A stretch of DNA of 64,000 nucleotides from Siphonodentalium dalli (GCA_032622095.1 CP136063.1:206883934-206947933), one strand, 5' to 3'; positions 1 to 10,867 are shown, counted from the first letter of the stretch. The notes: generated by a model from the letters alone, not told the origin. Made by a program: numbers and translations.

Positions 1-1270
1 CCATCTTGGTAAATATATGGATATCCACATTCCAACAGTACAGTTGTTCGTGTAAAAACTAATTTAATTTTTAATACTTTCAACGGACAGATATAAGCAT
101 GGAAAATATAATGATGTAACAACGCGCATTCGATATGCATCCCTTTAAATGACCTTACACGCACCTGGCTTGTGACGTCAGGGGCGAATATACGTCACAC
201 CGGAGCTCGTTAGTCATGACGTTTTTCATAACGTCTTTACTTCGGACCAACGGGAACAAGCCCCAGGTAGGCTGTTTAATTTGGGCTCCGTCACGCATAG
301 GAGATATGTGTTCTAAAATCATTCTTATGGACTACACGAACATGTATACTGCATGGAAGTCACCACATGTGATTATTTTGTGATAACAGGTAACCTAATG
401 TTTAATTTATACCACGGTTTTTACTTTTAATTGGATTTTAAGTGGTACTGTATATATTTGACAATTACTTACTTACGTGTATGGTAACTTGACCACATTT
501 TGCTAATTATATATACATTATATTTATAATTACCCTTGATAAATTCTCTTTAAATATATCATCTTTTGGTAATTATATATATTACCTTTTTGCCAATATA
601 TATTCACTGTTTACACGAGTGTAGATATAACTGCCCACTTTACTCCATACCTATATATATTATATGTGAAGTATTACACTTGTACTATAGATAAGAACAA
701 CTGGTTGTTGAAACGGATCAGTATGGTGACTGACACCATTAACATATCCAAATTATACGCTTATTCACTAAGTTAGTGATGAACTTCCATGGTACTGGTC
801 CAATCTCATCATCCCCCTGGAAGCTATGTTCTGTCGGCTGCAGCATTATAATGATATCTCATATTATTATTTATCACATAATTAACCCACAAAACCAGCT
901 TCATAATTGTTGGTAAGACACACGTGTAATATTTTGCAATGGTCTATATTCATTGGATGGATTGATTGAATGATTGGGATTTAATGTCGCTTTCAGCAAC
1001 TAAAGTCTTATCACGACATTGTCAGTTTTAGTGGTGGATTAAATCCGCACACTTACGGCTAATCTAACACTGATTTCAATGGTTGCTAAACTCGTCGACC
1101 ATATGCGGCAAACCACCGGCCATCTGCGAGTAATTGGCAACTCACCAGATAACGATTTTGAGTTACAAAGTTCACGAAGGAAAAATGTGGATTCAACCCC
1201 TTATCGCCAGCGCTTTAGGACGAGACGGCTTGGAGTTATACCCCTTAACTAAATAAACTAATTGTAAAAT
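1..1270. other. Non-coding AT-rich sequence, no gene recognised
   Basis: I find no convincing reading frame, RNA gene or repeat here. The stretch around 500-680 is very AT-rich, with many TATATA runs. The 5' part of the non-LTR element that begins near 1271 (its ORF1 and endonuclease) is not recognisable in this stretch, so that element is 5'-truncated or has decayed beyond recognition. Confidence 0.6.
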
Positions 1271-2639
1271 CATTCTTCCCATCTGAACAGATCTTTATGG
1301 AAAATTGCAAACGTCTGTCCCATATATAAGAAACACGACCCTAGTGAACCCTCTAATTACTGTTGCTTGTCAATTTTTTTCGAAAAGTGTATCTACTCTA
1401 TGAATAAATACATCAGGACCAACAACCTCCTAACATATCTTCAGTCAGGATTCACCCCTAATGACAGCACAGTCTTTCAGTTAACTGACGTCTATCATTA
1501 CATAATATCTTCACTTGATAGCGGTAAAGAAGTTAGATGTATGTTTTGCGACGTTAGCAAGGCTTTTGATAAGGTATGGCACAGCGGTCTTATGTTTAAA
1601 CTCAAAAGTATGGGAATTATCGGCGCGACATACGATCTCCTGGAAAAGTACTTTGATAATAGACAGCAGCGAGTAAGTAGCTATCGACCACCCACCATTT
1701 CAGATGTCCGGGCAGAATATTGAAGAAATTGGAACACATAAGCACCTTGGTCTACCTGGCGTACCTGGGGTACCTGTTATAGTCATATAACTGATATTGA
1801 AAATCGAGCTACTAGTCGACTTTCTTTACTGAGGAAGTATAAATTCATTTTGGACAGGAGAACCCTGGTACGCTAATACTTATCATACATTCGTCCAGTA
1901 ACGGAATATGCTTCCTCCGTATGGGATAATTGTACAGATGAGGATTCAAGCTATCTCGAAGACATTCAATACGAAGCCGCGAAATTGGTCACATGGTAAA
2001 CTAGAAGCTGTAGTAAGGAATCTTTATTATGAGAAACCGGCTGGGACACACTTTCGAGTAGAAGAGAAAAAGCAAAACTTATTCAATTTTTCAAAATGCT
2101 TAAGCGAGACACGGCTTCTTACGTATATACCCTTGTCCCTCTGATATCTGAAAGCCAAAGCAATTACGACTTCAGACAAAAAGGCCTCAGGTGCCTCCTT
2201 TTCTTGCGACAAGATATGAAAATTCATTCCTGCCAGCTACCGTAAAACGAAAAGGTTTGACTCAGTTACAGAATTCAAGAGATATATCTCCAAAGATCAC
2301 AATACTATACCATCATATCGTTATACAACGTTAACAAGACCAAGTCAAATCTACCACTGTCGTCTGGGAACCTATTGCAGTAACTTGAAATATGACCTGT
2401 TTTGTAATCATCTAAATAATAATCCATTCTGCGATTGTGGGGAACTGGAGACCGCCGAATTTTTTTTACTTCACTGTCCGATTTACAAAAAAGAGAGAGA
2501 TAACTTATTGGTGGGTCCTATTATGATATTGAATGTGGACACTTTGCTTAATGGATCGGTTAATTTAACATGCAGTGAAAACGCAGTCATTTTCATGTCA
2601 CTCCAAAAGTTCATAGATAAAACCAAACGATTTAACTGA
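1271..2639 (+). pseudogene. Degenerate non-LTR retrotransposon reverse transcriptase (Jockey/CR1-like)
   Basis: In its intact form this protein copies element RNA into DNA at the target site. Similarity starts near 1298 (WKIANVCPIYKK), in frame with 1367-1723. That segment carries the conserved LQSGFTPNDST block and the palm motif FCDVSKAFDKVW, which includes the first catalytic Asp. After NRQQRV (near 1675) the expected segment with the YADD-type catalytic motif is missing. The sequence jumps at about 1700-1716 to the post-catalytic IEEIGTHKHLGL region, so there is an internal deletion. From 1716 onward pieces lie in different frames: an RPVTEYASSVWDNC-like piece (about 1893-1937), a thumb-like piece (1990-2130), then PFCDCGELETAEFFLLHCP (about 2430-2490), a CCHC-like tail typical of the clade, ending at TKRFN and a stop at 2637-2639. 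There is no start codon and several frameshifts. Family assignment comes from motif recognition only; the clade within non-LTR elements is uncertain. Confidence 0.85.
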
Positions 2640-3910
2640 GTATCATCACTAACTGATATATATACCGCATCTAAAAAGTAGTGAAAACAAATAAGAGCGC
2701 TCTCACGGCAAAATTATGTAATGCGGGGGGGGGGGGGGGTGTCGGACTTGCGGCAATCAGCTAGCGGGTGTTTGTGGAGCGGACAATTCATCACTCGAAA
2801 CCGAAACAAATCATGAAGCAATTTTATATCGCGGAAATGGCCACGAATAAGCCTAGGCTTACTGTCAGATCCCCTTATCTCATATGTCTGTTTGTGTATG
2901 TTATATTTGTATTTATGTGGCTATTTGAGAAATAAAATATTGTTTACACTAACGACTGAGCCACCGAGGCCCCAAGTTGGAGGGATGCTCGTGTAATAAA
3001 AAGCAAACAACACAGCCGAAATTCTTTGCATAATTATCCATAGTCTTTGGTGGGAAATGTTCAGATAATAAGTTGTTTTTTGTTTAAACATATTTGTTGT
3101 AATGTAGCATTACAGGAGGGATAGGAGCACAATTTCTGACAACTTACATCCGCCCTCTCTCATTAACATTTTAGCAAATACAATGTAGATTACGAACATA
3201 ACATATACACAGGATGATATCTTGCGTGTTTGTGGGTGCTGTCAGTCCTATCCTTTTGCATTTATAATTTCTTTTGAGATAGTCAACATTTGTAACACAC
3301 CGGTGATCCAAGATATTTTCTACAGAGGGAGGCGGTCCAAATTAAATCGTTTCGTTGATGAAATGTATGAATGAACGAAATGGAAAAATAATTTCATTGC
3401 GTCGATTCGATTTTGATGTTAACCCTGTGAGAAATATGTCAGATATTATAAATTGGTGGGTTGCAATTTTGTTCGCATATTTCGGTCATATACAGGGGAC
3501 ACTCAAAGAAATAATGAAAGGCATCTTCGACTTCGTAACCACATATGCATTTAGATAAAGAACTTATTATCTGAACATTTCTTATGTGAACTACCCTTCA
3601 ATGCGTATCAAGTATAGAAATGGTTAATTGAGGTCCCTACTCGTGCGTTCATGTATCAGTGTACATTCAGAATTATGCGAAGGTCATCAACAGCTCATAA
3701 GTGACATCCATAACACAAATCCCACTAACTGGACCACATTGATCAAATCTATTATTATTATTACCATCTAAAAGCAACAAGCATAAACATTACCATATTT
3801 TCGTATACATGTGCTCTATATATTGTAACGCATGTGCATGCATATATATATATATTATGTATCTGATTATGTAATTCAAAACATCTGTAATATCATTATA
3901 TGATGACCAG
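2640..3910. other. Non-coding stretch after the reverse transcriptase, possible element 3' UTR
   Basis: No gene is supported. It contains a run of 15 G (2725-2739), an AATAAA hexamer (2931-2936), a tRNA A-box-like stretch on the minus strand (2947-2970), an ATT trinucleotide run near 3750-3765 and a short TA run near 3842-3857. The stretch right after 2639 may be the 3' UTR of the broken retrotransposon. The short open frame at 3355-3558 has no recognisable motif and I do not call it. Confidence 0.5.
2931..2936 (+). promoter_or_regulatory. Possible polyadenylation signal AATAAA
   Basis: A canonical AATAAA lies about 290 bp after the reverse transcriptase stop codon, within an AT-rich stretch. 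It could be the 3' processing signal of the retrotransposon. No downstream tail or target-site duplication was identified, so the assignment is weak. Confidence 0.25.
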
Positions 3911-3932
3911 AATAAATAAATTGAATTGAATC
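3911..3932 (+). repeat. AATAAATAAA followed by TTGAA microsatellite tail
   Basis: The sequence reads AATAAATAAA followed by TTGAATTGAA. Short TTGAA-type tandem tails directly after AATAAA are a common 3' end of invertebrate non-LTR retrotransposons. This may therefore be the end of the element at 1271-2639, or of a second, otherwise unrecognised one. Confidence 0.35.
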
Positions 3933-4351
3933 ATAATTCAACTATCATAGTGGATACGAGCTCTCGTCACACTGCGTAAAATATCAAAGCTGAATGAGTC
4001 ACTGTCGCAACATTTTGGGGTAATGTGTACTACACAGCTTTGGGAATCTTTGGGTATTTTGAGTACATTCATTGACATTTGCGGGTATTTGTTAAATAAA
4101 TTATCAGCTATCTTAGCGTTATGTCGCCGACAAAAAAGCAATATTGAGACAGGAGCAACACAGCAAAGGTCAAGCTGGGTATCAAAAGCATATTTTGGTA
4201 AAGCCGGGTACCCAACACGAAAACGTGACGACAGTGACCCCACCCCGTCAGCAATATAATAAAAAATTATGTTGGTGCTAGACGTGTGAAAACGTACAGA
4301 TTAAACCTGTCCATTATTCGGAAGAAATCATGCCTCTGATCTTATTTACAG
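3933..4351. other. Non-coding, putative intron upstream of Thr-rich exon
   Basis: Two short open frames overlap on opposite strands here (about 3938-4243 and 4023-4259). Neither shows a family motif, so I treat both as chance. The last bases, CTTATTTACAG, form a good splice acceptor for the following exon. Confidence 0.5.
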
Positions 4352-4636
4352 GAACTATGACAACCACAACAACCAGTTCCACTACAATGACGACCACCAC
4401 AACAAGAACCACAACCACCACTACCACTATTACTACGACCAATACTACTACCACTTCAACGACCACTACAACGACCACTACATCCACCACTACTACGACC
4501 ACTACAACCATCACTACAACCATCACTACAACTACCACTACAACCACCACTACAACAACCACTACAACCATCACTACTACGACCACCACGACTACGACCA
4601 CCACTACTACGACCACCACAACGACAACGATTCCTG
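4352..4636 (+). CDS. Putative exon: Thr-rich mucin-like linker
   Basis: This 285-bp segment is bounded by an acceptor (TTATTTACAG, ending at 4351) and a donor (G then GTAAGA, from 4637). It begins and ends in phase 1 and has no stop in that frame. It encodes about 95 residues, almost all Thr with a few Ser, Met, Arg, Ile and Asn, ending in IPG. Such stretches in secreted or membrane proteins usually carry dense O-glycans and act as stiff spacers. The DNA is an ACN trinucleotide repeat with mixed third bases (ACA, ACC, ACT, ACG), which suits selection or drift within Thr codons as well as a plain microsatellite. Its phase matches the lectin-domain exon at 13808-13987; joining them gives IP, Gly, then LNCPKDYTYD. 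I infer one gene. The minus-strand poly-Val frame is a shadow. Confidence 0.5.
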
Positions 4637-5558
4637 GTAAGAAATGGTTCACCATTCTCACATCCGGTTGTGCACTTGTTCTACATTAAGGTATATTGGC
4701 TGTGGTAACAAGAACATAAATTGCCAAAACTCAAATATGAAAGTTGTTTTTCCAGTGAATTTTAATTCAAATAAAGAACGTATGGTTTTAAACTAACAGA
4801 AAGTGGACAAATATCGGGACAGACTGTCAGTCCTGATATGAGTTCAGGGACGGATTGTCAGTCCTCATCTGAGTTGAGGGACATTTCAGTGTGCCATTCC
4901 GATCGCAGCACGGCCATTTCGACAGCAAATCGAATTTGTTCAACTAGAACAAAAAGCAACGAACACATCGTACTAAGCGTATAATACATTCAAACCACAG
5001 GGACGCGGCAACAGGGGAGTTCTGTGATTTAGACCCCCCCCCAAAAAAAAATTGGTCAACATTTCAAGAGTTGGAAATTTCATGCCTGACAAAACATTAA
5101 TTGGAAATGTCACCCCACATATTAGTTGAAATTGTTCTCATTGTTTGATTAATTCAACAGTAGAATATTTTCTACTTTTGGTTTGAAATGGCAATCATTT
5201 GGAAATTGTCCAACCTTAGCGGGGGTCATGATGGAAATTATTAACAGTTGGAAAGCTTGAGGTACAAATGAGGTGCAACTGGAACTATGCAAACCAGCTG
5301 GGAGTCAACGAAGATCTGGTGCAGTTGGAAATTTCCCTGTCAGACGCATATAAACTGGAATCAACAATGGTGATTGTGTCAGAAATTACTTACCACAAAC
5401 CCTTCTTGTATCGTCCGTGAAATGTTATGGACACTGGGGCACATACGAGGACCTTGCCACCGGCAAACAACGTGGACAAACGGGCAATGATTTTGTCCGA
5501 CCGCCTTGACCATAAAGCCGATTAATCAATATTATCGAACCCTTTACCCAACAGAACG
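4637..5558. other. Putative intron sequence with minor repeats
   Basis: No gene is seen. The segment holds the 31-bp duplication at 4816-4877 and a C9 followed by A9 tract at 5034-5051. Across about 5050-5340 a loose, degenerate recurrence of a TTGGAAATTT-like motif can be seen (for example near 5075, 5100, 5200 and 5320). No reading frame is convincing. Confidence 0.45.
4816..4877 (+). repeat. 31-bp tandem duplication (two copies)
   Basis: Two adjacent 31-bp units (4816-4846 and 4847-4877) each start with GGGAC and share GTCAGTCCT, differing at only a few positions. A third partial GGGAC follows at 4878. This is a small minisatellite in the putative intron. Confidence 0.8.
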
Positions 5559-5768
5559 GCCCTGTGCCAATGCATTCTCTTATATATGTGAGTCGACCAT
5601 AGGTCGCCTGTCATATATAAGAGAATGCATTGGCTTAACACATATTAAAAATGATAAAATTGTCAAAGAATGTAGAAAAATATTTTTTTTAGGCCAATGC
5701 ATTCTCTTATATATGCGAGGCGACCTATGGTAGACTCGCATATATAAGAGAATGCATTGGCACAGGGC
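5559..5768. repeat. Nested palindromic (fold-back/MITE-like) element
   Basis: Two 69-bp hairpins (5566-5634 and 5693-5761) each have arms beginning GCCAATGCATTCTCTTATA. The central loops of the two hairpins are themselves near reverse complements of each other, so the whole block is also one large inverted repeat. Its outer tips are GCCCTGTGCC (5559-5568) and GGCACAGGGC (5759-5768). The middle (5635-5692) is an AT-rich spacer. No protein is encoded. Structure and size fit a non-autonomous fold-back or MITE-like element; no target-site duplication was established. Confidence 0.85.
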
Positions 5769-6044
5769 ATAACTGTAACCATCACAATGTGGTCAATGAA
5801 CCGGTTCCAATGATAACCATATTTGTATGGTGTTATTACGCCACCGTAGTGTGGTGTTTATAGCTTTTGGTTTTTTTGTATCGCATGGTCGATCGATAAT
5901 TCACTGGGTGATTGTACATTCGGCAAACCTCGTCAGATTCCGTCACCGTTTCATCGTACCGATAATTACGAGAGTACAACTAAGATTGGCACATGTGTTT
6001 ACGTCACCGGTGTAATTGTGGGGACATGCTTCTATTATAAAGGT
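5769..6044. other. Non-coding putative intron sequence
   Basis: No feature is recognised. The open frame at 5827-6015 lacks any family motif or compositional support. Confidence 0.5.
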
Positions 6045-6810
6045 TTGCTATCCCGAAGGTCCGCTATTCCGAAGGTTCTCTATTCCGAAGGTTTTTGTTA
6101 TTTTTAGGTTAATTCTATATTTTAAAGTATTGAGACTAATTTGAGAGGGTTCATTTTCACAAAGATTCTTTATATGGAGTGTGCGCTCACATCCGAACTG
6201 ATCATGCGCGCGCACCGATACAGATACAGGAGGAAATAACTTAACTTAGAACATTAAATGTGATTTTGTTTTGTTTTCGCTGGTTTTCTTGAGATTTTAT
6301 GTCATTACGTGGGCCCATACCTTTGAATTCTTGGCATATACTATGAATGTTGTGGTATATATGGACCCTCCCGCATTGGGACATGACATAGGTTCAGTTG
6401 ACTTAAGTGGTGTTCTGTGTGTGCTCCAATTTGGAGTTCATTATTTTAAGGGCCAAGTTTTGAATTTTATGGGTCCATACCTTTGAACTCTGGGCATATA
6501 ATATGAATATTGGGGGGCATGGCTCTATTCCGAAGGTTCACTATCCCGAAGGTCCACTATTCCGAAATTTCTCTGAATGTTCGCTATTCCGAAGGTTCAC
6601 CAATCCGAAGGTTCGTTATTCCGAAGGTTCTGTGTTCCAAAGATTTTTTTTATTTTAAGGTTAATTCTATATTCTAAAGTAACGAGAGGGTTCATTATCA
6701 CGAAGATTCTTTTTATGAAGGAAATAACGTAAAACATTAAATGTGATTTTGTTTTGTTTTCGAGGGTTTTCTTGAGTTTAATGTCATTACGTATGACCTT
6801 ATTTCTCATT
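6045..6810 (+). repeat. Duplicated block with CTATTCCGAAGGTTC minisatellite heads
   Basis: Copies of a 15-bp motif, CTATTCCGAAGGTTC and close variants, occur at about 6049-6095 (three) and 6523-6640 (about seven). Each cluster is followed by the same longer sequence: TTAGGTTAATTCTATATT, then GAGAGGGTTCATT, GGAAATAAC, ACATTAAATGTGATTTTG, and finally ATGTCATTACGT (about 6300-6311 and 6780-6791). The block is therefore a direct duplication with an indel; the first copy carries about 60 extra bases near 6175-6230. A further direct repeat inside links about 6311-6353 with 6471-6513. This looks like a decayed non-autonomous repeat family. No coding frame is supported. Confidence 0.75.
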
Positions 6811-7251
6811 ACATATTCACGCCAAGGAGCCCACACAATTGCTATGTTACGATGCGATTTAATGTGATTATGTGTGACATAATATCTCAATAATCTGAGG
6901 CAAGAGTACGCCTGCTAAAGGCGAATTATAACAGTTGGGGGTATAACGCTCAATAAATACTGGAGGCTATAACAAACTGCGCAGTAGAATATCGCTGAAT
7001 GGACGAGTATGAGATGGGCCTAAATGCAATTGTGACTTTGTTTAAAGGCCCACTTAATTTTCGAGTCATTAATTTTTTATAGTATATACGGTTTTAATAA
7101 CAATTTATGCCATAAAATTTGAATAAACTACTATAATTCATCACCATTTGAAAGGCAGAATACTTCTATCTCCTAGTTTGAAACACCTTCAAAATACCGC
7201 GTCGTATATCTAGCAATTAGCAACCAACATGTCCTCCTCGGCTTTCCATAG
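6811..7251. other. Non-coding putative intron sequence
   Basis: No gene or clear repeat is seen in this stretch, which leads into the 130-bp minisatellite. Confidence 0.5.
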
Positions 7252-7766
7252 ATTTCAACGTAATTTGATACCTATGGGTATTTGTGTCCGGGAAGTGTTT
7301 TGAACGGGTCAAATCGTGACCCCGACCTGACCTTGACCTTTAAAACTGTCAATGCAAGGTCAATTTGGGTAAAACGGACAAATTTCGGCGAAATTTGATA
7401 CCTAGGGATACTTTGGTCCGAGGAGAGTTTTGAACGGGTCAAATCGTGACCTCGGCCTGACCTTGACCTTCAATATGGCCAATCAAAGGTCAACTCGGAT
7501 AAAACGGATAGATTTCGACGAAATTTGATACCTATGGGTACTTTTGTCGGGGGGGGGGGTGTTTTGGACGGGTCAAATCATGACTCTGACCTTACCTTGA
7601 CCTTCAAAATTGTTAATTAAAGGTCAAGTTGGGTAAAACGGACGGATTTCGACGAAATTTGATACCTATGGGTAGTTTTCTACGGGTGGGGGTGTTTTGG
7701 ACTGGACAAATCATGACCCTGACCTGACCTTGACTTTCGAAATAGTCAATTGAAGGTCAAATCGCA
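7252..7766 (+). repeat. Four-copy ~130-bp minisatellite rich in TGACCTTGACC motifs
   Basis: Units start with ATTTCGACGAAATTTGATA-like sequence at 7252, 7382, 7512 and 7646. They are 130, 130 and 134 bp long, with a final incomplete unit. Each contains TGTTTTGAACGGGTCAAAT-like sequence, then GACCTGACCTTGACCTT, then CAAAGGTCAA-like sequence and GTAAAACGGA. The third unit carries a G-run (about 7550-7558). The units diverge by point changes and small indels, so the array is not recent. Reverse-complemented, the TGACCTTGA core reads TCAAGGTCA, the extended half-site of ERR/NR5A-type nuclear receptors. Confidence 0.85.
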
Positions 7767-8674
7767 CCTTTCACCGGAAAGCAGATGGGAAACCGCCCGG
7801 GTGAAGTCGGGCCTATCAGCTTGTGTAATAAAGAAGACAGTTTGATGAAAGTAATGTATGCCACGAGAAACGGGAAAACTTGAAATATGGAAGTACGCAA
7901 ATTTCCCGCATAAAATTTGAAAGCTAGTTTATAGAATAATTGTATTATTATTTAAATTTATGGCTAATAATACGATCTTGGTGGCGTTACCATTTCTGAC
8001 TATGGTTTTCTTGTTGAGGCTGTTGAATATTATCGAATTGGCACGACCGGGGGACATCAAAGCCCTATACAGTGAGCCACTTGTCTGGTTTAAATGGGAT
8101 AATTACCTCGTGTTAGAACATTGGGTTCAGAATGCAATCTGAGTCAGAATTCTCTAACACTCGGTAATTATCCCTTACTAACACTAAATGTCGTAGACTA
8201 ATTACCTCCTAGCGACGCATAGGTGACGATATTTCACGGGTTGGCAATCTCACACGACTTCCTCGTCGAGTAAATTTTGGGATGAAGTTTGTTAGAATAC
8301 ACCGCGATTCCTCACCTTACCCACCCATAATGCCAGGTTGATTTCCTATAGGTTTCTTGAAATGATTCTCTCTGTGGTGTGAATCTTTTGGTATGCCCTT
8401 TAATTAGTGAATGTGATTCTTGACTAAATAACGGCCATAATGTTGTGTTGCACCGGTTTAGTTTTGGAATCACTGTCACTGAATGGGTTACACAATATAC
8501 CACAATAGCAATAACATATGCTATATGCATAGCGTTTAATTGTATAACTTTTACATAAAGGCCCCGAACGACAAGTTTTGGCAGTGGTGGATACACGTAA
8601 TTTGAAATGGGGTGGGGTGTCGCTATACCTGTGATGTATGTTTGATTTATGTGTAGCATCACCGGAGTGGCGAA
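7767..8674. other. Non-coding putative intron sequence with one small inverted repeat
   Basis: No gene is supported. The short open frames at 7960-8142 (plus) and about 8312-8693 (minus) have no recognisable motif. The only structured element is the inverted repeat at 8096-8174. Confidence 0.45.
8096..8174. repeat. Small imperfect inverted repeat
   Basis: GGGATAATTACC (8096-8107) followed by CGTGTTAGAA is mirrored by TTCTCTAACAC and GGTAATTATCCC (ending at 8174). The arms are about 25 bp with a roughly 27-bp loop. This could be a hairpin tip of a palindromic mobile element; no outer limits were found. Confidence 0.65.
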
Positions 8675-8930
8675 TAGTCAGGTGGCTTAGCAAATTTAAC
8701 GTTACCGGCCGGACAAAAGTACCAAATTTGGCATGGAGTTTCTTTTCGACCTATCTATTGATTTTATCCGTGGAACCCACTTGATCGGTTCCAATTTTCC
8801 AAGATGGCGGCCAAAATCCAAGATGGCCGCCAGAAAAAAAGGAAATGTCATATATTTGGCTGTAAAAATCGGAAATGAACAAATGAGGTGTCAATTCAGG
8901 TGTTTCCTGGGTCACTGAAACAGATGCTGG

Positions 8931-10867
8931 TCATCGCATGTTGCTCGGGTCAACCATTTCCAAGATGGCGGCCAAATTAACAGAAAATACACATGTTGTC
9001 ACTGTTAAGTACATACTGGTAGTATTTAGGAATTCTATCTGCAATGTTTCAATACAATGTATCTCTACCAGACAGTTCACCATCGATGTATCATATTTGG
9101 ATGAACATGTGCAACGACAAAGAGATGTGCGAGGCAGATTTGCCTTGCTACATTTGCAGACTGTACAGGCCCTTTTGCAGCCACATTTCACGAATTCTCT
9201 GCACGCTTTAGACGCCTCTGGAATGGTAGACCAGACAGGTTCCCATGAGTTCCCAACTTTCACCCACGCATAGTCGGTTGGACAAGGATTAGTTTGTTGA
9301 GATACCATGCATGTTGTCCAGATGCCAGCCTGGTATACTGCCCTCCTAGTGTGCTGGAGTAGTGCATTCTGAGTAGGTGGTATCTTGTCAACAGCTTGCC
9401 TTTTCTGGCTGAACAGCTCCATCCGGGCACTGTTAACATTCATGGCGTTACTTGTTTTGTCATAAACTACGACAACTAGTCTCTCGATTCTTTGAAATGA
9501 TTCAGAATGTAAGTCAAGATGCTCAAACGGATGTGCGGCAAGATGAACAAAGGCATCAGTAACTTCCTCATAAGCATTCCATGCCTGCCAGAACGATTTC
9601 TTCCATTTCCCTCTAAACGCTGATGTAGTATCACATCCTGACAAGGAGTGGAAAACGGGCAGGGAACATGATTTCTGTTCACCAAGATGGGCACAAATGG
9701 TGTTGATGCTGTTATGAGTGTAGTTCTTACCAGTTCCAAATCTACCCAGAGATCAAGATCAGCATTTATCTGAGATAGGTCATGAAACACACCGATAAGA
9801 ACAACGACGACGTCTGTGTCCACAGTTCGCACCTGGATGGATTTTGCTCCATTCTCCAAAGCGTGCTTCACGTGAACCACAATCCTAGTGTCTGCTTCTT
9901 CCTGATTGCAGCTGGACATTTCTATCTGCGTTCCAACACACGTAATACGCTCTCCAGCTGTGATATATACCGAACACTCAGGGGGGATGCTGCAATCCGC
10001 AACTTTTGACGACAGGAATTCAAAGAGTTCCTTCTTGTTGATTGGATCACGGAGGGAGTCATTCCAGTTGCCCGGCAGCTTGGTGTCACTTGATACTTTC
10101 CTACGCACACCTTTGCCTCGTTTCTCCCTGGTTCCCTCCTTCAGGCTATCTGGCCGGTATTCGTCCCACACAACATCCACTCACTTTGTGTCACACAGCT
10201 GACGTTCCAGGTGGGGTATAAACACATTGTCAGCATATTCCTGGAATGTTGAGACATTTGTTACAGGCAATGCATGTACTGTCACCGTACCATCCAGAAC
10301 TTTGCAGTCATATAATACAGGTGCCTCTGTATGGTTTGGTTCCTCAATACATTGTAACAGATGACATTTGGTACCAGACAGATTAAGCTTTCCAAACTCA
10401 GACATGGATGGAGGATACGACTAAACTTCGTGTGCAAAGAATTCACTGATGTCACCATCTCTATTTTGTAAAGAGATGTATAACTGGTCGAAGAGTGCCA
10501 CATTGTTCTCAAGCACCTTTACTTTCTTGCAATCCTTCGTTCTGACTTTGAGCTTTGTTGAGAACAGGGGTAGTGAATTCTTTGAGATCGTATCATGTAT
10601 GGAGTGACTCCGATCCACGAGCACAGTATTCACATACTCTTGATACTTCTTTGTGCCTGTGTCTTCCAGTGTACGGATTGTATTCACTACCGCCTCATTC
10701 GCGCAGTTACGACTATCAAGAGTTACCAACTCTGGGAAGTCATCCAGGAAGGGATTTCCCATCTGGCGTGTTGTGTTAGATAGGCTATCAACCTGTCGCT
10801 GGAAGGTTTTCTGTGCTGCAAGTCCCTGTTCATGGTGTTCTAAGTTAACGCGGTTTTCCGGATCCAA
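8931..10867 (-). pseudogene. Broken mobile-element gene: FEN1/PIN-like protein with Cys-rich tail
   Basis: Read on the minus strand from the junction at 10867. There is no true start: the first codon is TTG, and the 5' part is cut off where the inverted copy begins. The frame runs through QMGNPFLDDFPELVTLDSR and ALPVTNVSTFQEYADNVFIP to VDVVWDEYRPDSLKEG. It is interrupted by TAG at 10421-10423 (between HEV and SYPPS) and TGA at 10181-10183 (between DTK and VDVV); both fit a C-to-T change from CAG and CGA. A one-base deletion near 9748-9752 (GTAGATTT against GTAGCATTT in the other copy) then shifts the frame, which resumes through HSLSGCDTTSAFRGK. The acidic motifs EEADT, DTD and GCDT match the order seen in FEN1/PIN-like nucleases (inference). 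The Cys-rich tail (KCGCKRACTVCKCS, LCRCTC) probably binds zinc. The reading continues past the other copy's stop to 8931. Confidence 0.75.

Noticed and set aside
2725-2739. G15 run as a G-quadruplex regulator
   Set aside because: A single homopolymer in a non-coding stretch; its length is prone to sequencing error and no context supports a role.
3355-4259. Short frames at 3355-3558, 3938-4243 and 4023-4259
   Set aside because: No family motif; the latter two overlap on opposite strands. Random open frames of this size are expected in AT-rich introns.
4314-4661. Minus-strand poly-Val frame
   Set aside because: It is the complement of the Thr-rich ACN repeat; splice sites and phase support the plus strand.
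8312-8918. Overlapping frames around 8312-8693 and 8733-8918
   Set aside because: No recognisable motif; the latter lies in the non-coding tip of the fold-back arm and recurs at 11993-12178 only because the arm does.
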